Assembly: GCF_001613345.1 (NCBI RefSeq) | Contig: NZ_BDCE01000076.1 | Span: 62,001 to 126,000, forward strand | Reading direction: 5' to 3' | Source: Nocardia uniformis NBRC 13702 | GTDB taxonomy: Bacteria > Actinomycetota > Actinomycetes > Mycobacteriales > Mycobacteriaceae | DNA length: 64,000 bases | Shown here: positions 25,517 to 33,500 of the stretch, piece by piece | Layout: every line of letters starts with the position of its first letter | Position numbering within the stretch: position 1 is the first letter of the stretch | Position numbers and translations under genes: made by a program | The notes under the pieces: model-generated | Told to the model about the DNA's origin: nothing | Database searches by the model: none | Seen by the model: only the letters and a program-made list of their open reading frames with translations

Positions 25517-25906
25517 ATGCGAGAGACCCACCCTCATGTGCGTGCCACACAGGCGATGATTCGAGCGTTGCGCCACCGTGCGGCCGAGGTACGCGAACGA
25601 CCCGATCGCATTGTGGCGCGACGCCCCTCCCCGAGCGGCGCGGTGATTCCTGAGGTGAACGCCAAGGGGCATTTGCTGAACCTGTACCTGGCACCGGGAA
25701 CGTGTACGCGTTTCGATGATCAGGAACTGGTGGCCGAGATCATGGCCGCCATTCTCGAGAGCACCCAGGACGCACGGCAGCAGTACCGAATTGCCATGAA
25801 CGACGAGGCAACTCGGCGCCGGCCACTCGGGGAGATCATGCGGGAATGGCGTGCTCGGCCCGGCTCGAACCGCGAGATTCCCAACTTTGGGAACGACCGA
25901 GAATGA
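25517..25906 (+). CDS. EspL-like YbaB/EbfC-fold protein, copy 2
   Basis: ATG 25517 gives a 129-residue protein parallel to the 18673 product: MIRALRHRAAEVRERPD, ARRPSPSGAVIPEVNAKGHL, LYLAPGTCTRFDDQELVAEI and MAAILESTQDARQQYRIAMN. The GHLLNLYLAPGT block is the YbaB/EspL core strand. The C-terminus differs, ending in a basic segment (RRRPLGEIMREWRARPG). Placement between EspK-like copies 2 and 3 repeats the EspL/EspK pairing. It likely forms dimers and serves as a chaperone for the neighbouring EspC/EspK-type proteins. Confidence 0.76.
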   Translation: MRETHPHVRATQAMIRALRHRAAEVRERPDRIVARRPSPSGAVIPEVNAKGHLLNLYLAPGTCTRFDDQELVAEIMAAILESTQDARQQYRIAMNDEATRRRPLGEIMREWRARPGSNREIPNFGNDRE

Positions 25907-25940
25907 AGGGCAGGGATGTCGGCGGAGGGAGTCGAACAGC

Positions 25941-27824
25941 ATGGCCGACCGTATCGAGGTCGATCCGGACAGCCTTCGCGCGATGGCCGACCGGCATGAT
26001 CATGCGGCCGCCCGAATCCGGGAATGGGGCAAGATTCCGCACGATTGGCTCGCTCGGTTCCGATCCGAGAACGGAACGATCGCCGAACCCGTCCGCGCGG
26101 CGCTGACAGACTACTTCGACCGGCGCCATCGGCGGGCGGAACGTCAGGCCGATCACCATGAGCGCACCCGTGATGCGCTGCTGGAGTCGGCGAATATCTT
26201 GGAGGCGCGGGATCTCGAATTCGGTCGGGACATCGGTGATCGGGGGCGCGATTTCGATTATTCGAGCACAGGTGGGCCGGTACCCGCGACGACCACTCCT
26301 GCAGGTGGGTGGGTGCCCGGCTCGATCGGCCCTGCGACGAACACTCCTACTAGAACCAGTCCGGAGTCGGCGAGGGGGAATCCGGATAACCGGGAGGACA
26401 CCGATCCGGTCTTGGCCGGGGCGGTCCCGCCGACTGTTCCCCATCCGCTCAACGGTTCGGATGCCCAGGTGGATGATGGGGCCGAGCGCTTTTCGGGCGT
26501 CGGTGACAGTACTCGGACGGAAGACATCCTGATCGGTGAAGACGACAGTTCCGGCGGGTGGACACCACCTTCGGTTGGCGATCCCGCCGAGGTTGCCACG
26601 CCGCTGCCGATGGCGGTCATCCCTCCTGGTCTGGCCGGCGGCCCGTCGTCGCCGCCGGCCGGGGGTGTCATTCTCGGTGCCGAGTCGCCCACCGGGGCGG
26701 CCGCGCTTCCCGCGTTCATAGGACCGGCTCGGATGGCCGATGGTGACCAGCGGCCCAGCCCAGCGGCGACCGCAGCGCCCGACACACACGATCTGGCCGC
26801 CGCGCGTTCGTTGCTGGCTGCGGTCTTGTACGCAGTCGGGTCGACCGCCTCCACCGTGCAGTGGTCGGCCGGGGTGCTGCGCAATCCGGCTGGTGCGGCG
26901 CTGTTTCTGACCACGAACGAGGGCCGAGGCTGGTTGCCACCCGGTTTATATCTTCCGCGGAAAGTGTCCACGCCCTGGATACGGGACGACAGGGTGGGCA
27001 TTCGGGTGTCGGAGCAGGACAGCTGGGAACGTTGTGCTGATCCGGCTCGGATCCTGGTGGAGTTCGCTGATATCTGGGGAGTGCACGCGAATGCCCGGCT
27101 TACGGCACTGGTCACGTCCGGGCGGATCGATCCACGGCTGCGCGAGACCATCGCCTCGGTGGCCGTCGAGGAGCGGGTCGCACCCGGTGGCGACATGGAT
27201 CTCCGAGTTCCCAGCCCCTATACCGTCGATCGGCTGGGCCTGGCCGGATCTACTGAAGCACTGCACCAGGCGGCTGTTGTACCGCGTGTCGCGCGTTCGG
27301 CCCAGGGGTTGGAACTGGCCGCCGACGCCCATCGGCGTGTGCGGCGAGCTGGCGCTACGCCGCTGGCAGCGGCTGCTGTCGAACAACTGCGGGATCGGAT
27401 TCTGGCCACGCTGGAGTCGGGGCAGTCGCCGCCGAGCTCGTGGTGGAGTGGGCTGCGGCAAGCCGACAGTGCACTCGCTTCCTTGATCGCGGCCCACCGG
27501 GCGGGCACGGCATCGCACCGAACCGGCCTTGTGGCTGGCGACGAAAGTGCAGTGCGGTCACTGGTTTTCGAACGCCGCTGCACCGAACTGGTGCTGCTGC
27601 TGGACGGGGAACCCGGCTACCGGAAGCTGCGGGACCAGCTCTACGCACATGAGCAAATCGTCAAGCATCCCGCGTTCATCGACACTCTGGCCGTGTCCGT
27701 GGTGCCCCCCGGCTCGGACAGAACACCCGCCGCCGCCGGATTGTCTGTCGCAGGGAAAGCGCGTGCGGACAGCGATGTGCCGGTGGAACCACTAGCGGCA
27801 GGCTTCGACATCCGCAGCGGGTAG
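25941..27824 (+). CDS. EspK-like protein, copy 3, with EspC-like N-terminal domain
   Basis: ATG 25941 yields 627 residues. The EspC-like N-terminus reads IEVDPDSLRAMADRHDHAAA and REWGKIPHDWLARF. A Gly/Asp/Pro-rich linker follows to residue about 280. The EspK-like C-terminal domain has ARSLLAAVLYAVGSTASTVQ, TTNEGRGWLPPGLYLPRK, WERCADPARILVEF, LGLAGSTEALHQA and FERRCTELVLLLDGE. It is more diverged than copies 1 and 2; for instance the LRDADDLL block reads LRQADSALASL. Like its relatives it lacks a signal peptide. It follows the second EspL-like gene, reinforcing an EspL-EspK functional pair. Confidence 0.8.
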   Translation: MADRIEVDPDSLRAMADRHDHAAARIREWGKIPHDWLARFRSENGTIAEPVRAALTDYFDRRHRRAERQADHHERTRDALLESANILEARDLEFGRDIGDRGRDFDYSSTGGPVPATTTPAGGWVPGSIGPATNTPTRTSPESARGNPDNREDTDPVLAGAVPPTVPHPLNGSDAQVDDGAERFSGVGDSTRTEDILIGEDDSSGGWTPPSVGDPAEVATPLPMAVIPPGLAGGPSSPPAGGVILGAESPTGAAALPAFIGPARMADGDQRPSPAATAAPDTHDLAAARSLLAAVLYAVGSTASTVQWSAGVLRNPAGAALFLTTNEGRGWLPPGLYLPRKVSTPWIRDDRVGIRVSEQDSWERCADPARILVEFADIWGVHANARLTALVTSGRIDPRLRETIASVAVEERVAPGGDMDLRVPSPYTVDRLGLAGSTEALHQAAVVPRVARSAQGLELAADAHRRVRRAGATPLAAAAVEQLRDRILATLESGQSPPSSWWSGLRQADSALASLIAAHRAGTASHRTGLVAGDESAVRSLVFERRCTELVLLLDGEPGYRKLRDQLYAHEQIVKHPAFIDTLAVSVVPPGSDRTPAAAGLSVAGKARADSDVPVEPLAAGFDIRSG

Positions 27825-27945
27825 CAGGACTGGGCCGATGCTCGGTACTTGTGCGGCGCGTTGAGGAAGTCTTCGCCGATGGCAATCACCGGGCGCGCAC
27901 CCCGGATGGGCAGCGCTGCCGCGCACCGATTAGCGAGGAGAGGGC

Positions 27946-30144
27946 ATGGGCGACAAATACACCGTTTACAACAGCGACGGTGAACGTGAACGGGACCGTT
28001 ACGATGTTAAACCCGATGAGGGGTTCTATTACGCTCAAGATAAAATCGACGGGGAACTGACTCTCTACCGGGTGGTGGGCGACCATCATATAGCGATTGA
28101 GACATGGCCTTCGTCGTATGACGTCGACTATCGCGTGACCGGTGACGGTGAGGCGTACGCGTCCGAGGGTAACGGCAGCCAAACCATCATGGTCGACCCC
28201 GATGACCGGCAGGAAAGTGAAGATATCGGTTTGGCCGACCTGGATGAACTCTGGGGTGAGTACGGCTACATGGATGGGCTGCGTCCGGAGGGCGATGTTC
28301 TGGAGTGGGTGCGGCTGCCTATTCCCCGTGGCGCCAGTCCGGACTTGGCAGGTTTGATCGTCGACACCAAGGACACCATGCAGGAGGGATTCGATTCGAT
28401 CGGCGTCGGCAACCCGGAAGCGGCACCGGATTTTACGAGCGTCCTCGAAGATATCGGGACCGCGCAGGGGTGGACGGACATCCGGAATATTTCGAGTACG
28501 ACCGGGGAGCATGAGACGCTGACTGTCCGGCTGGATAGTCGGCAGGAATTGTTTGACGATAAGAATAATAGCGTCGAGATCGATGTCGATGACCTGACCC
28601 CTAGGCAAGTGGAAATACTCGAAAACCTTAGACGGATCAAGAATGATCTGGCGGGCACGCTCGAAGAAAAGATGGATCTCCTCGAATACTATGCAGAGAC
28701 CGAAGGCTACAGCATCAGCGAAGATGATGATGGAAATATGGTACGTAACCATTCTCCGGCGGCGGCCAGTAAAACTTATACGGATGTCCTCTATGAATTG
28801 GTCGAGGATGAGGGAGGAAGCCCTCGATTCGAGTTGCATCCCGATATTGAACAAGCTATTTACGTCTCAGCTATCATCACCGCTTCCGAGGATTTCGACT
28901 CTGAATACACGAAAGCGGAAGCGGAATTTCAGGGCATCGCTGGTCGAATAGATGATGACAATGAAGACGACACCAACAACGACGACACCAACAACGACGA
29001 CACCAACAACGACGACACCAACAACGACGACACCAACAACGACGACACCAACTATGACGACACCAACTATGACGACACCAACTATGACGACACCAACAAC
29101 GACGGCACCAACAACGACGACCCGTTCGAGGGTGAGGGGGTGGACGGTGTAGAGGGTTTGTTCGACGATGTGATAGGTGACACCGCTGACGACGGAGTTG
29201 ACGGTGCCGGCGCTGAGGACGGGGCTGAGGGTGCCGATGATTCCGCGGAGGGTGCGGCGTCCAGGGATCAGATGTTCGAGGATGCGCTCGGGGCGTGGCG
29301 GTCCGAATATTTGGGTGGGCAGGACGGTGAAAACAGCGACAATGGTGACAATGGCGGTAATGCTGTTGTCCCGGCCGCGAACAATAATAATGGTGGGGGC
29401 TCTACGGATCCTTTGGGTGGGTTGGGGTCTATTATTCCGTCTTTGCTGCAGTCGGGGATGATGGGTAATAGTCCTAATATGGGTAATAGTGTTCCGCGGT
29501 TGGAGCGGGATCCGCGTGATGATCCGCGTCGGTTTGAGAGTCCGGCCGTGCCCGAGGTTGTTAATACGGTGCCCGCTGGGCAGCAGCTGCCGAGTGTGAC
29601 GGCGCCGGGGGACGTCGGTGTACCGCCGCCGGTGGTGACGCCTGCCGGGGGAATGGTGGATGTGAAGTTGCCGGACGGGTCGGAGTTGAAGACGTCGTCG
29701 GTGGTGGCTCAGGCGGTGAATGCCGAGCTGCATAATCCGAACGGCTCCGATCCGCGGGCCGCGTATGAGGGAACCGCTGGGCAGGCGTCGTCGTCGAGCC
29801 CGTGGACGCAGGTGAGCACTCCGCAGACCGGTGATGTGGTGCAGTGGACGGATCGGTCGGCATTGGTGGTGAATACCGATGCTGGGGGGTTGCAGATGAT
29901 TGTGAACGGCCAGGTGGTGCCGTTGGATCCGCATAATCCGCCGGAGGATGGGCGGGGTGGATTCGGTGATTTCGTCGGGTTCTTCCATCCGTCGGGGATC
30001 GATTCCACCAGCGCGGTTGCGGCCACCGGTGTTCCGGGTGCGCCGGCTGCTGGTGCGCAGGTTCCGAACCCGCCGGTGGTTACCGCGCCCAGCGACACTG
30101 CGCCTCCGGTACCGGAGGTACCCACACCAGAAACGCAGCGATAA
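27946..30144 (+). CDS. ESX-type substrate-like protein with DDTNN repeats and GFFHP C-terminal domain
   Basis: A GAGGAGAGG ribosome site precedes ATG 27946. The 732-residue protein starts with a beta-rich acidic region (KYTVYNSDGERERDRYDV). A helical domain follows (residues about 120-340; LEWVRLPIPRGASPDLAGLI, TLEEKMDLLEYYAETEG) that is homologous to the minus-strand protein at 30405-31376. Then come ten DDTNN/DDTNY repeats, an Asp/Glu/Gly-rich linker, and the shared C-terminal domain: VDVKLPDGSELKTSS, PRAAYEGTAGQ, TGDVVQWTDRSALVV, LQMIVNGQVVPLD and FGDFVGFFHPSGID. The first kilobase is AT-richer than the rest, so the N-terminal part may be imported. It is a probable secreted substrate; no signal peptide is seen. 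Confidence 0.82.
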   Translation: MGDKYTVYNSDGERERDRYDVKPDEGFYYAQDKIDGELTLYRVVGDHHIAIETWPSSYDVDYRVTGDGEAYASEGNGSQTIMVDPDDRQESEDIGLADLDELWGEYGYMDGLRPEGDVLEWVRLPIPRGASPDLAGLIVDTKDTMQEGFDSIGVGNPEAAPDFTSVLEDIGTAQGWTDIRNISSTTGEHETLTVRLDSRQELFDDKNNSVEIDVDDLTPRQVEILENLRRIKNDLAGTLEEKMDLLEYYAETEGYSISEDDDGNMVRNHSPAAASKTYTDVLYELVEDEGGSPRFELHPDIEQAIYVSAIITASEDFDSEYTKAEAEFQGIAGRIDDDNEDDTNNDDTNNDDTNNDDTNNDDTNNDDTNYDDTNYDDTNYDDTNNDGTNNDDPFEGEGVDGVEGLFDDVIGDTADDGVDGAGAEDGAEGADDSAEGAASRDQMFEDALGAWRSEYLGGQDGENSDNGDNGGNAVVPAANNNNGGGSTDPLGGLGSIIPSLLQSGMMGNSPNMGNSVPRLERDPRDDPRRFESPAVPEVVNTVPAGQQLPSVTAPGDVGVPPPVVTPAGGMVDVKLPDGSELKTSSVVAQAVNAELHNPNGSDPRAAYEGTAGQASSSSPWTQVSTPQTGDVVQWTDRSALVVNTDAGGLQMIVNGQVVPLDPHNPPEDGRGGFGDFVGFFHPSGIDSTSAVAATGVPGAPAAGAQVPNPPVVTAPSDTAPPVPEVPTPETQR
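28966..29115 (+). repeat. 15-bp coding minisatellite, 10 units
   Basis: Ten consecutive in-frame units of GACGACACCAACAAC encode DDTNN. Three central units have TAT in place of the last AAC (DDTNY) and the last has GGC for the second GAC. Many units are identical at the nucleotide level, implying recent expansion. Period and frame match those of the unrelated-sequence minisatellite at 13576-13740. Confidence 0.95.
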
Positions 30145-30404
30145 CACACCCGAACGAAGAGCCTGTACCGCCCGATCATGTTCCCCATGGTTGAGGATCA
30201 GGGACGATGAACCCATCCGGCACGTCGTGGGAAAGGGCCGACCGAGCAGATGCCTGGTTACTTCGAGGTCGAACCGGATCGGCTACGTCGCATCGCGGCC
30301 GAACACGACAAGACGGAATCGGCCGCCGAGCGGTCGCAGCGGTAACGCACCAGGGAAACCCGTTTGTTACCAGCGATTTTGCCGCATCAGATCGTCGGCA
30401 AGGG
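30145..30404. other. Gap between convergent genes holding an EspC-type gene fragment
   Basis: The 260 bases between the 27946 gene and the minus-strand gene ending at 30405 hold one recognisable item, the truncated EspC-like frame at 30250-30345 described separately. No clear terminator hairpin was found apart from a weak 5-base stem GGGTC/GACCC overlapping the minus-strand stop. Confidence 0.4.
30250..30345 (+). pseudogene. Truncated EspC/EspK-like N-terminal fragment
   Basis: ATG 30250 to TAA 30343-30345 encodes 31 residues, MPGYFEVEPDRLRRIAAEHD then KTESAAERSQR. It matches the starts of the EspK-like proteins (WMEIDPQALRPLADQHD and RIEVDPDSLRAMADRHD). The frame stops before the second helix, so it is a remnant of a further EspC/EspK-type gene. 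Sequence after the stop shows no continuation in other frames that I could recognise. Confidence 0.6.
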
Positions 30405-31376
30405 TCAGGTCAGACCCACATGGCCGGCCAATTCGTCGAGTAATTGCGGCAGGATGGGTGCGGGCTGAGCGGGCTCGGCCTCCTTGCCGTCCTGGCCTTC
30501 GGCCTTGTCGTCATCACCGTTCTGGTCTTCGGCCTTGTCGTCACCGGAGGAGTCTGGCGAATCCTCCTTCGCGGAGGGTTCTGTTTTGTCCTTCTTCTCG
30601 GAGTCCTCCTCGGAGGGTTCGTCCTCGCCGAACACCCGGTCCATCAGTTCCGGCGCCAAGCTGCTGATCAGCGGCATGGCGGCCATCGGCAGCATGGCCA
30701 GGATCGGGAGCAACCCTGCCAAGCCGTCACCGCCGCCGCCTCCGCCTGCACCATCGGCAGTGTCGCCGCCTCCGCCGCTGCCCTTGCCGTCGTCGTCGCT
30801 GCCGTCCTCACCGGCGACCTTCGCGTTCTCGGTCGCGACGACTGTCACCTTGAGGTAGACAGCTTCGATCGCTTCCGCGAGATGCCCCAGCACCTCCAGC
30901 TCCGTTTTTCCCGTGAGGTTGCCATCGGAGTCTCGGATCAGTTGGGGGCCAGCGAGTTTGGTGGTGTTGAGTTCGGAGACGATGTGCTTGATGGCCTTCA
31001 GCGTCATATCGTCTTCGTCGGACACGTATTTCGAGACGTCGACGACGTTCCTGTCGGCCCGTATCAGCGCGCTCTGCCGGGCTTCGACCAGGGCCAGCGT
31101 TTCCTGGTAGTCCTCGCTGGCCGCGCTTTTGCCGAGGTTCTCGTACTGGACCGGCTGCACCAGATCGTCGACATTCGGGGGCGGGCTGGTGGTTCCGATG
31201 CCGAGCAGATTGACCGCCGACTGTATAGCGGTCTCAGTGAACGAGATGAACGCGAGCAGGCCGGGTGAGGCGCCCTTGGGGCGGACGAGCTCGACGGTCC
31301 AGTAATTCTTGTCCTCGCCGGTTGCCGCTGTCGCGGATTTCGCCTCGATCTGCTTGCTGGTCAGGACTGCTGCCAT
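30405..31376 (-). CDS. ESX-cluster protein homologous to the N-terminal domain of the 27946 product
   Basis: The start is ATG at 31376 (minus strand), with GAGAGAGG about a dozen bases upstream. The frame is open further as antisense to the next gene, but that extension is not supported. The 323-residue protein has an N-terminal helical domain: NYWTVELVRPKGASPGLLAF, TETAIQSAVNLLGIGTTSP and VEARQSALIRADRNVVDVSK. It parallels LEWVRLPIPRGASPDLAGLI and DSIGVGNPEAAPD in the 27946 protein. A Gly/Asp linker, a hydrophobic segment (LLPILAMLPMAAMPLISSLA) and a very acidic/lysine-rich tail (EEDSEKKDKTEPSAKEDS) follow. It lacks the GFFHP domain. One membrane pass or a hydrophobic docking helix is likely. 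Function unknown; a partner or secretion adaptor of the 27946 protein is plausible. Confidence 0.75.
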   Translation of the reverse strand: MAAVLTSKQIEAKSATAATGEDKNYWTVELVRPKGASPGLLAFISFTETAIQSAVNLLGIGTTSPPPNVDDLVQPVQYENLGKSAASEDYQETLALVEARQSALIRADRNVVDVSKYVSDEDDMTLKAIKHIVSELNTTKLAGPQLIRDSDGNLTGKTELEVLGHLAEAIEAVYLKVTVVATENAKVAGEDGSDDDGKGSGGGGDTADGAGGGGGGDGLAGLLPILAMLPMAAMPLISSLAPELMDRVFGEDEPSEEDSEKKDKTEPSAKEDSPDSSGDDKAEDQNGDDDKAEGQDGKEAEPAQPAPILPQLLDELAGHVGLT

Positions 31377-31494
31377 GCGCTGGAACCGCCTCTCTCGGTA
31401 ATCTCGTTCATTGTCTGCTGTTCTCGATTGTGGGAAGGGCAGACAATGAGTCAGGGGTGCGCGGAAACGAGTGGGCGGTGGGTGAATCGGTCGA

Positions 31495-32496
31495 ATGGAG
31501 TCGGAATTGACAACACAGGTCGATGACATCCTGCGCTCGCTGAGTGCACTATACGGCGACGGCCAGCCCGCGTCCGGCCAGTCGGCCGTGATGATGCGCG
31601 ATATCGCCGCCACTATGCGCGCGCACAACGCGGCCGGGGTCACCGGATATGCCGACACGCTCGGCGTGCACACCGCTACCGCCGAATCCCAGTCCCAGCG
31701 AGACGGCGGCGTGCACACCACGGTCGCCACCTCCGGTGACGGCACGCTCAACGGCCGGCAGCAGTTGTCGAATCAGCTCGCCGACTTCCGGTCCCGGATC
31801 CAGGCGATCGCCTCGATCGGCGATACCAGGTTCAGCGGTCCTGCCTTGCTGGATACCGCGCAGCGCAGCATCACCAACGCGACCAGGCAGGTCAACGCCG
31901 ATGTCGACGCGGTACGCAAGCAGGCGGCGCAGATCATCCCGCCGGTCGTGCCGCCCCGCCGACGCCCTCCGCCTACCGACCAGCCGGTGTCGCGGTCGCG
32001 TGGCCGCAGGCTCCGCCGCCGCGTGTCCGTGCCCGTGCCCGCGTCCGCACCGGCCGGTGTGCGCTCGAATCCGCGCCCGAGTCCGCAGCCGAGGATGCCG
32101 CAGGCCTCGGACGGGACGCTCGGCGGCCACGCGGCAGCGGCGGCCAGCGGCTGGCTCGGCACACCGTACGTGTGGGGTGGTGGCGGCGCGGCCGGTCCGA
32201 GCGGCGGCGGTTTCGATTGCTCAGGGCTCACCCAGTACGCCGTCGCCCAGGCCACCAATGGCGAGGTGACTTTGCCTCGCACCACCTATGAACAGATCTA
32301 CAGCGGATACCGAGTGCATCCGAACGATGTGCGGCCCGGAGATCTGGTGTTCCCCGGTGATTCGTGGAGCCACCGAGGTCCCGAGCATGTGCAGTTGGCG
32401 GCCGGTGGCGGCAAGGTGATCGAAGCGCCGTATACGGGTTCGACTGTGAAGTACTCGGATATGCCACGTAACGCTGTCGTCATTCGGGTGATGTGA
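31495..32496 (+). CDS. NlpC/P60 (C40) peptidoglycan hydrolase, second copy
   Basis: The 333-residue protein starts at ATG 31495; TTG 31507 with GGAG six bases upstream is an alternative. The N-terminal 145 residues are helical (TTQVDDILRSLSALYGDG, QQLSNQLADFRSRIQAIASI). A basic Pro/Arg-rich linker follows, then the C-terminal NlpC/P60 domain: LGTPYVWGGGG, FDCSGLTQYAV with catalytic Cys 242, VHPNDVRPGDLVFPGD, and PEHVQLAAGGG with catalytic His 298. The block around VHPNDVRPGDL is closely shared with the enzyme at 9031 (IHPNDIRPGDL), so the two are paralogues in one locus. No signal peptide is evident, suggesting export by the type VII or type IV route. Likely role: local cutting of the cell wall. 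Confidence 0.87.
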   Translation: MESELTTQVDDILRSLSALYGDGQPASGQSAVMMRDIAATMRAHNAAGVTGYADTLGVHTATAESQSQRDGGVHTTVATSGDGTLNGRQQLSNQLADFRSRIQAIASIGDTRFSGPALLDTAQRSITNATRQVNADVDAVRKQAAQIIPPVVPPRRRPPPTDQPVSRSRGRRLRRRVSVPVPASAPAGVRSNPRPSPQPRMPQASDGTLGGHAAAAASGWLGTPYVWGGGGAAGPSGGGFDCSGLTQYAVAQATNGEVTLPRTTYEQIYSGYRVHPNDVRPGDLVFPGDSWSHRGPEHVQLAAGGGKVIEAPYTGSTVKYSDMPRNAVVIRVM

Positions 32497-32516
32497 ACGG
32501 TCAGGCGTACCGTTCC

Positions 32517-32554
32517 GGCAGCGATCGGTGGCGGCCATGCCACCGACCGCTGCC
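32517..32554. terminator. Strong hairpin between convergent genes
   Basis: GGCAGCGATCGGTGGC (32517-32532) pairs with GCCACCGACCGCTGCC (32539-32554), 16 base pairs with one mismatch and a six-base loop. It lies 20 bases after the NlpC/P60 stop and between convergent genes, so it can serve both strands. Confidence 0.75.
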
Positions 32555-32744
32555 TTCGGAAGACCTTCAGGATGAGGGGATCTGAAGGGCTCGCGTCGAC
32601 GGTACCGGTACTGCCGTCTCCGGCGTTCCCGTTGCTGGGAACAGGCACGCAACCACGTTCGGCGGCATCGACAAGGTGGGTGGCGTCGGTCGCTGGGGCC
32701 GGCCGGATAGGTGGGACATGAGCGAGGGCGCTACCGGGTGTGGG

Positions 32745-32826
32745 CCAGTGCGCCGCCCTTCAGGGCGGTGGTGAAGGCTCACGCGGGAGGGCCGCTAAGG
32801 CCCGAGCGTGCCCTAAACCGAATCGC
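32745..32826. other. Hairpin-rich patch, possible IS200/IS605-type end remnant
   Basis: CCGCCC (32753-32758), loop TTCA, GGGCGG (32763-32768) is followed by GGTGAAGG, a motif style seen at right ends of IS200/IS605 elements and their tnpB-associated RNAs. AGGGCCGCTAAGGCCCGAGCGTGCCC follows, containing a GGGCC/GGCCC stem. No transposase remains nearby. The rest of the 32555-32826 stretch shows no gene. Confidence 0.25.
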
Positions 32827-33363
32827 TCACCAGACGCTGACGGCGGGCGGGGCGGTGACCGGTAGCCGGCGGCGGCCGGCGTGCACCTCGGTGATCAGGT
32901 CGGTGTAGGCGTCGCAGAGTTGGGCGACGTGGTGCCAGGCGGTGTGCAGGTCCGGGTCGCGCGCGTCCAGGGTGGCCAGTGCTCGGCGGGCGTTAACCCA
33001 CGCCGCAGCGATCCGGTCGATGACCGAACCGAGGGTTTCGGTGTGCAGGCTGGCGCCGTGGCGGTGCTGCGGCAGGCGCTGCTGGGTCCACAGGTCGATG
33101 GCGTGAATGATGGTGGCCCGATGCCGGGTTGTTTCGATGACGTCGACCAGGGTGTCCGCGGACTGCTGGTGCAGCGCGGCGAGTTCGCGAACCCAGCCGA
33201 TGATCGGGTGCGGGGCATTCGCCTCGTCGCGAAGTGCGGTGATCAGCTCGGCACCGAGCGGCAGGGTCGGTTCGGAACGTTTCAGGTGTGCGCCCGCGCC
33301 TTCGACGTGCAGTCGGCGAAGGGAACCACCAGCGCTGCGTCCGGGGATGTCCGGTGTAGTCAT
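32827..33363 (-). CDS. DUF4254-like protein
   Basis: The 178-residue soluble helical protein has an AAGGAG ribosome site just before ATG 33363. Features include HPIIGWVRELAALHQQSADT, HRATIIHAIDLWTQQRLPQH, ASLHTETLGSVIDRIAAAWV and LCDAYTDLITEVHAGRRRLP. The LHTETLG-VIDR block and the AYTDL---V-AGRRRLP ending are what I associate with actinobacterial DUF4254 proteins, which have no established function. It is transcribed divergently from the WXG-like gene at 33501, with a 137-base shared intergenic region. Orientation and lack of ESX features suggest an unrelated gene or an insertion into the cluster. Confidence 0.78.
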   Translation of the reverse strand: MTTPDIPGRSAGGSLRRLHVEGAGAHLKRSEPTLPLGAELITALRDEANAPHPIIGWVRELAALHQQSADTLVDVIETTRHRATIIHAIDLWTQQRLPQHRHGASLHTETLGSVIDRIAAAWVNARRALATLDARDPDLHTAWHHVAQLCDAYTDLITEVHAGRRRLPVTAPPAVSVW

Positions 33364-33500
33364 GACGGCTCCTTCTAGCCGAGCTGTTTCTCCATCGTCG
33401 CAGCTTCCCAGGGGTGAGAACGAGTCGGTGAGCGATCCGGATTCTGTTCACTACGATGGGATCTCGACACCGACCGGGCGCGCGTAGAAATCGAGGAGCC

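Noticed and set aside
28867..30216. 449-codon minus-strand frame
   Set aside because: It is antisense to the 27946 gene; its Val/Gly repeat run is simply the complement of the DDTNN minisatellite.
33428..33457. Promoter with -10 TACGAT at 33452-33457 upstream of the WXG-like gene
   Set aside because: The -10 is reasonable but no acceptable -35 is found at 16-18 bases, so it is not listed as a feature.
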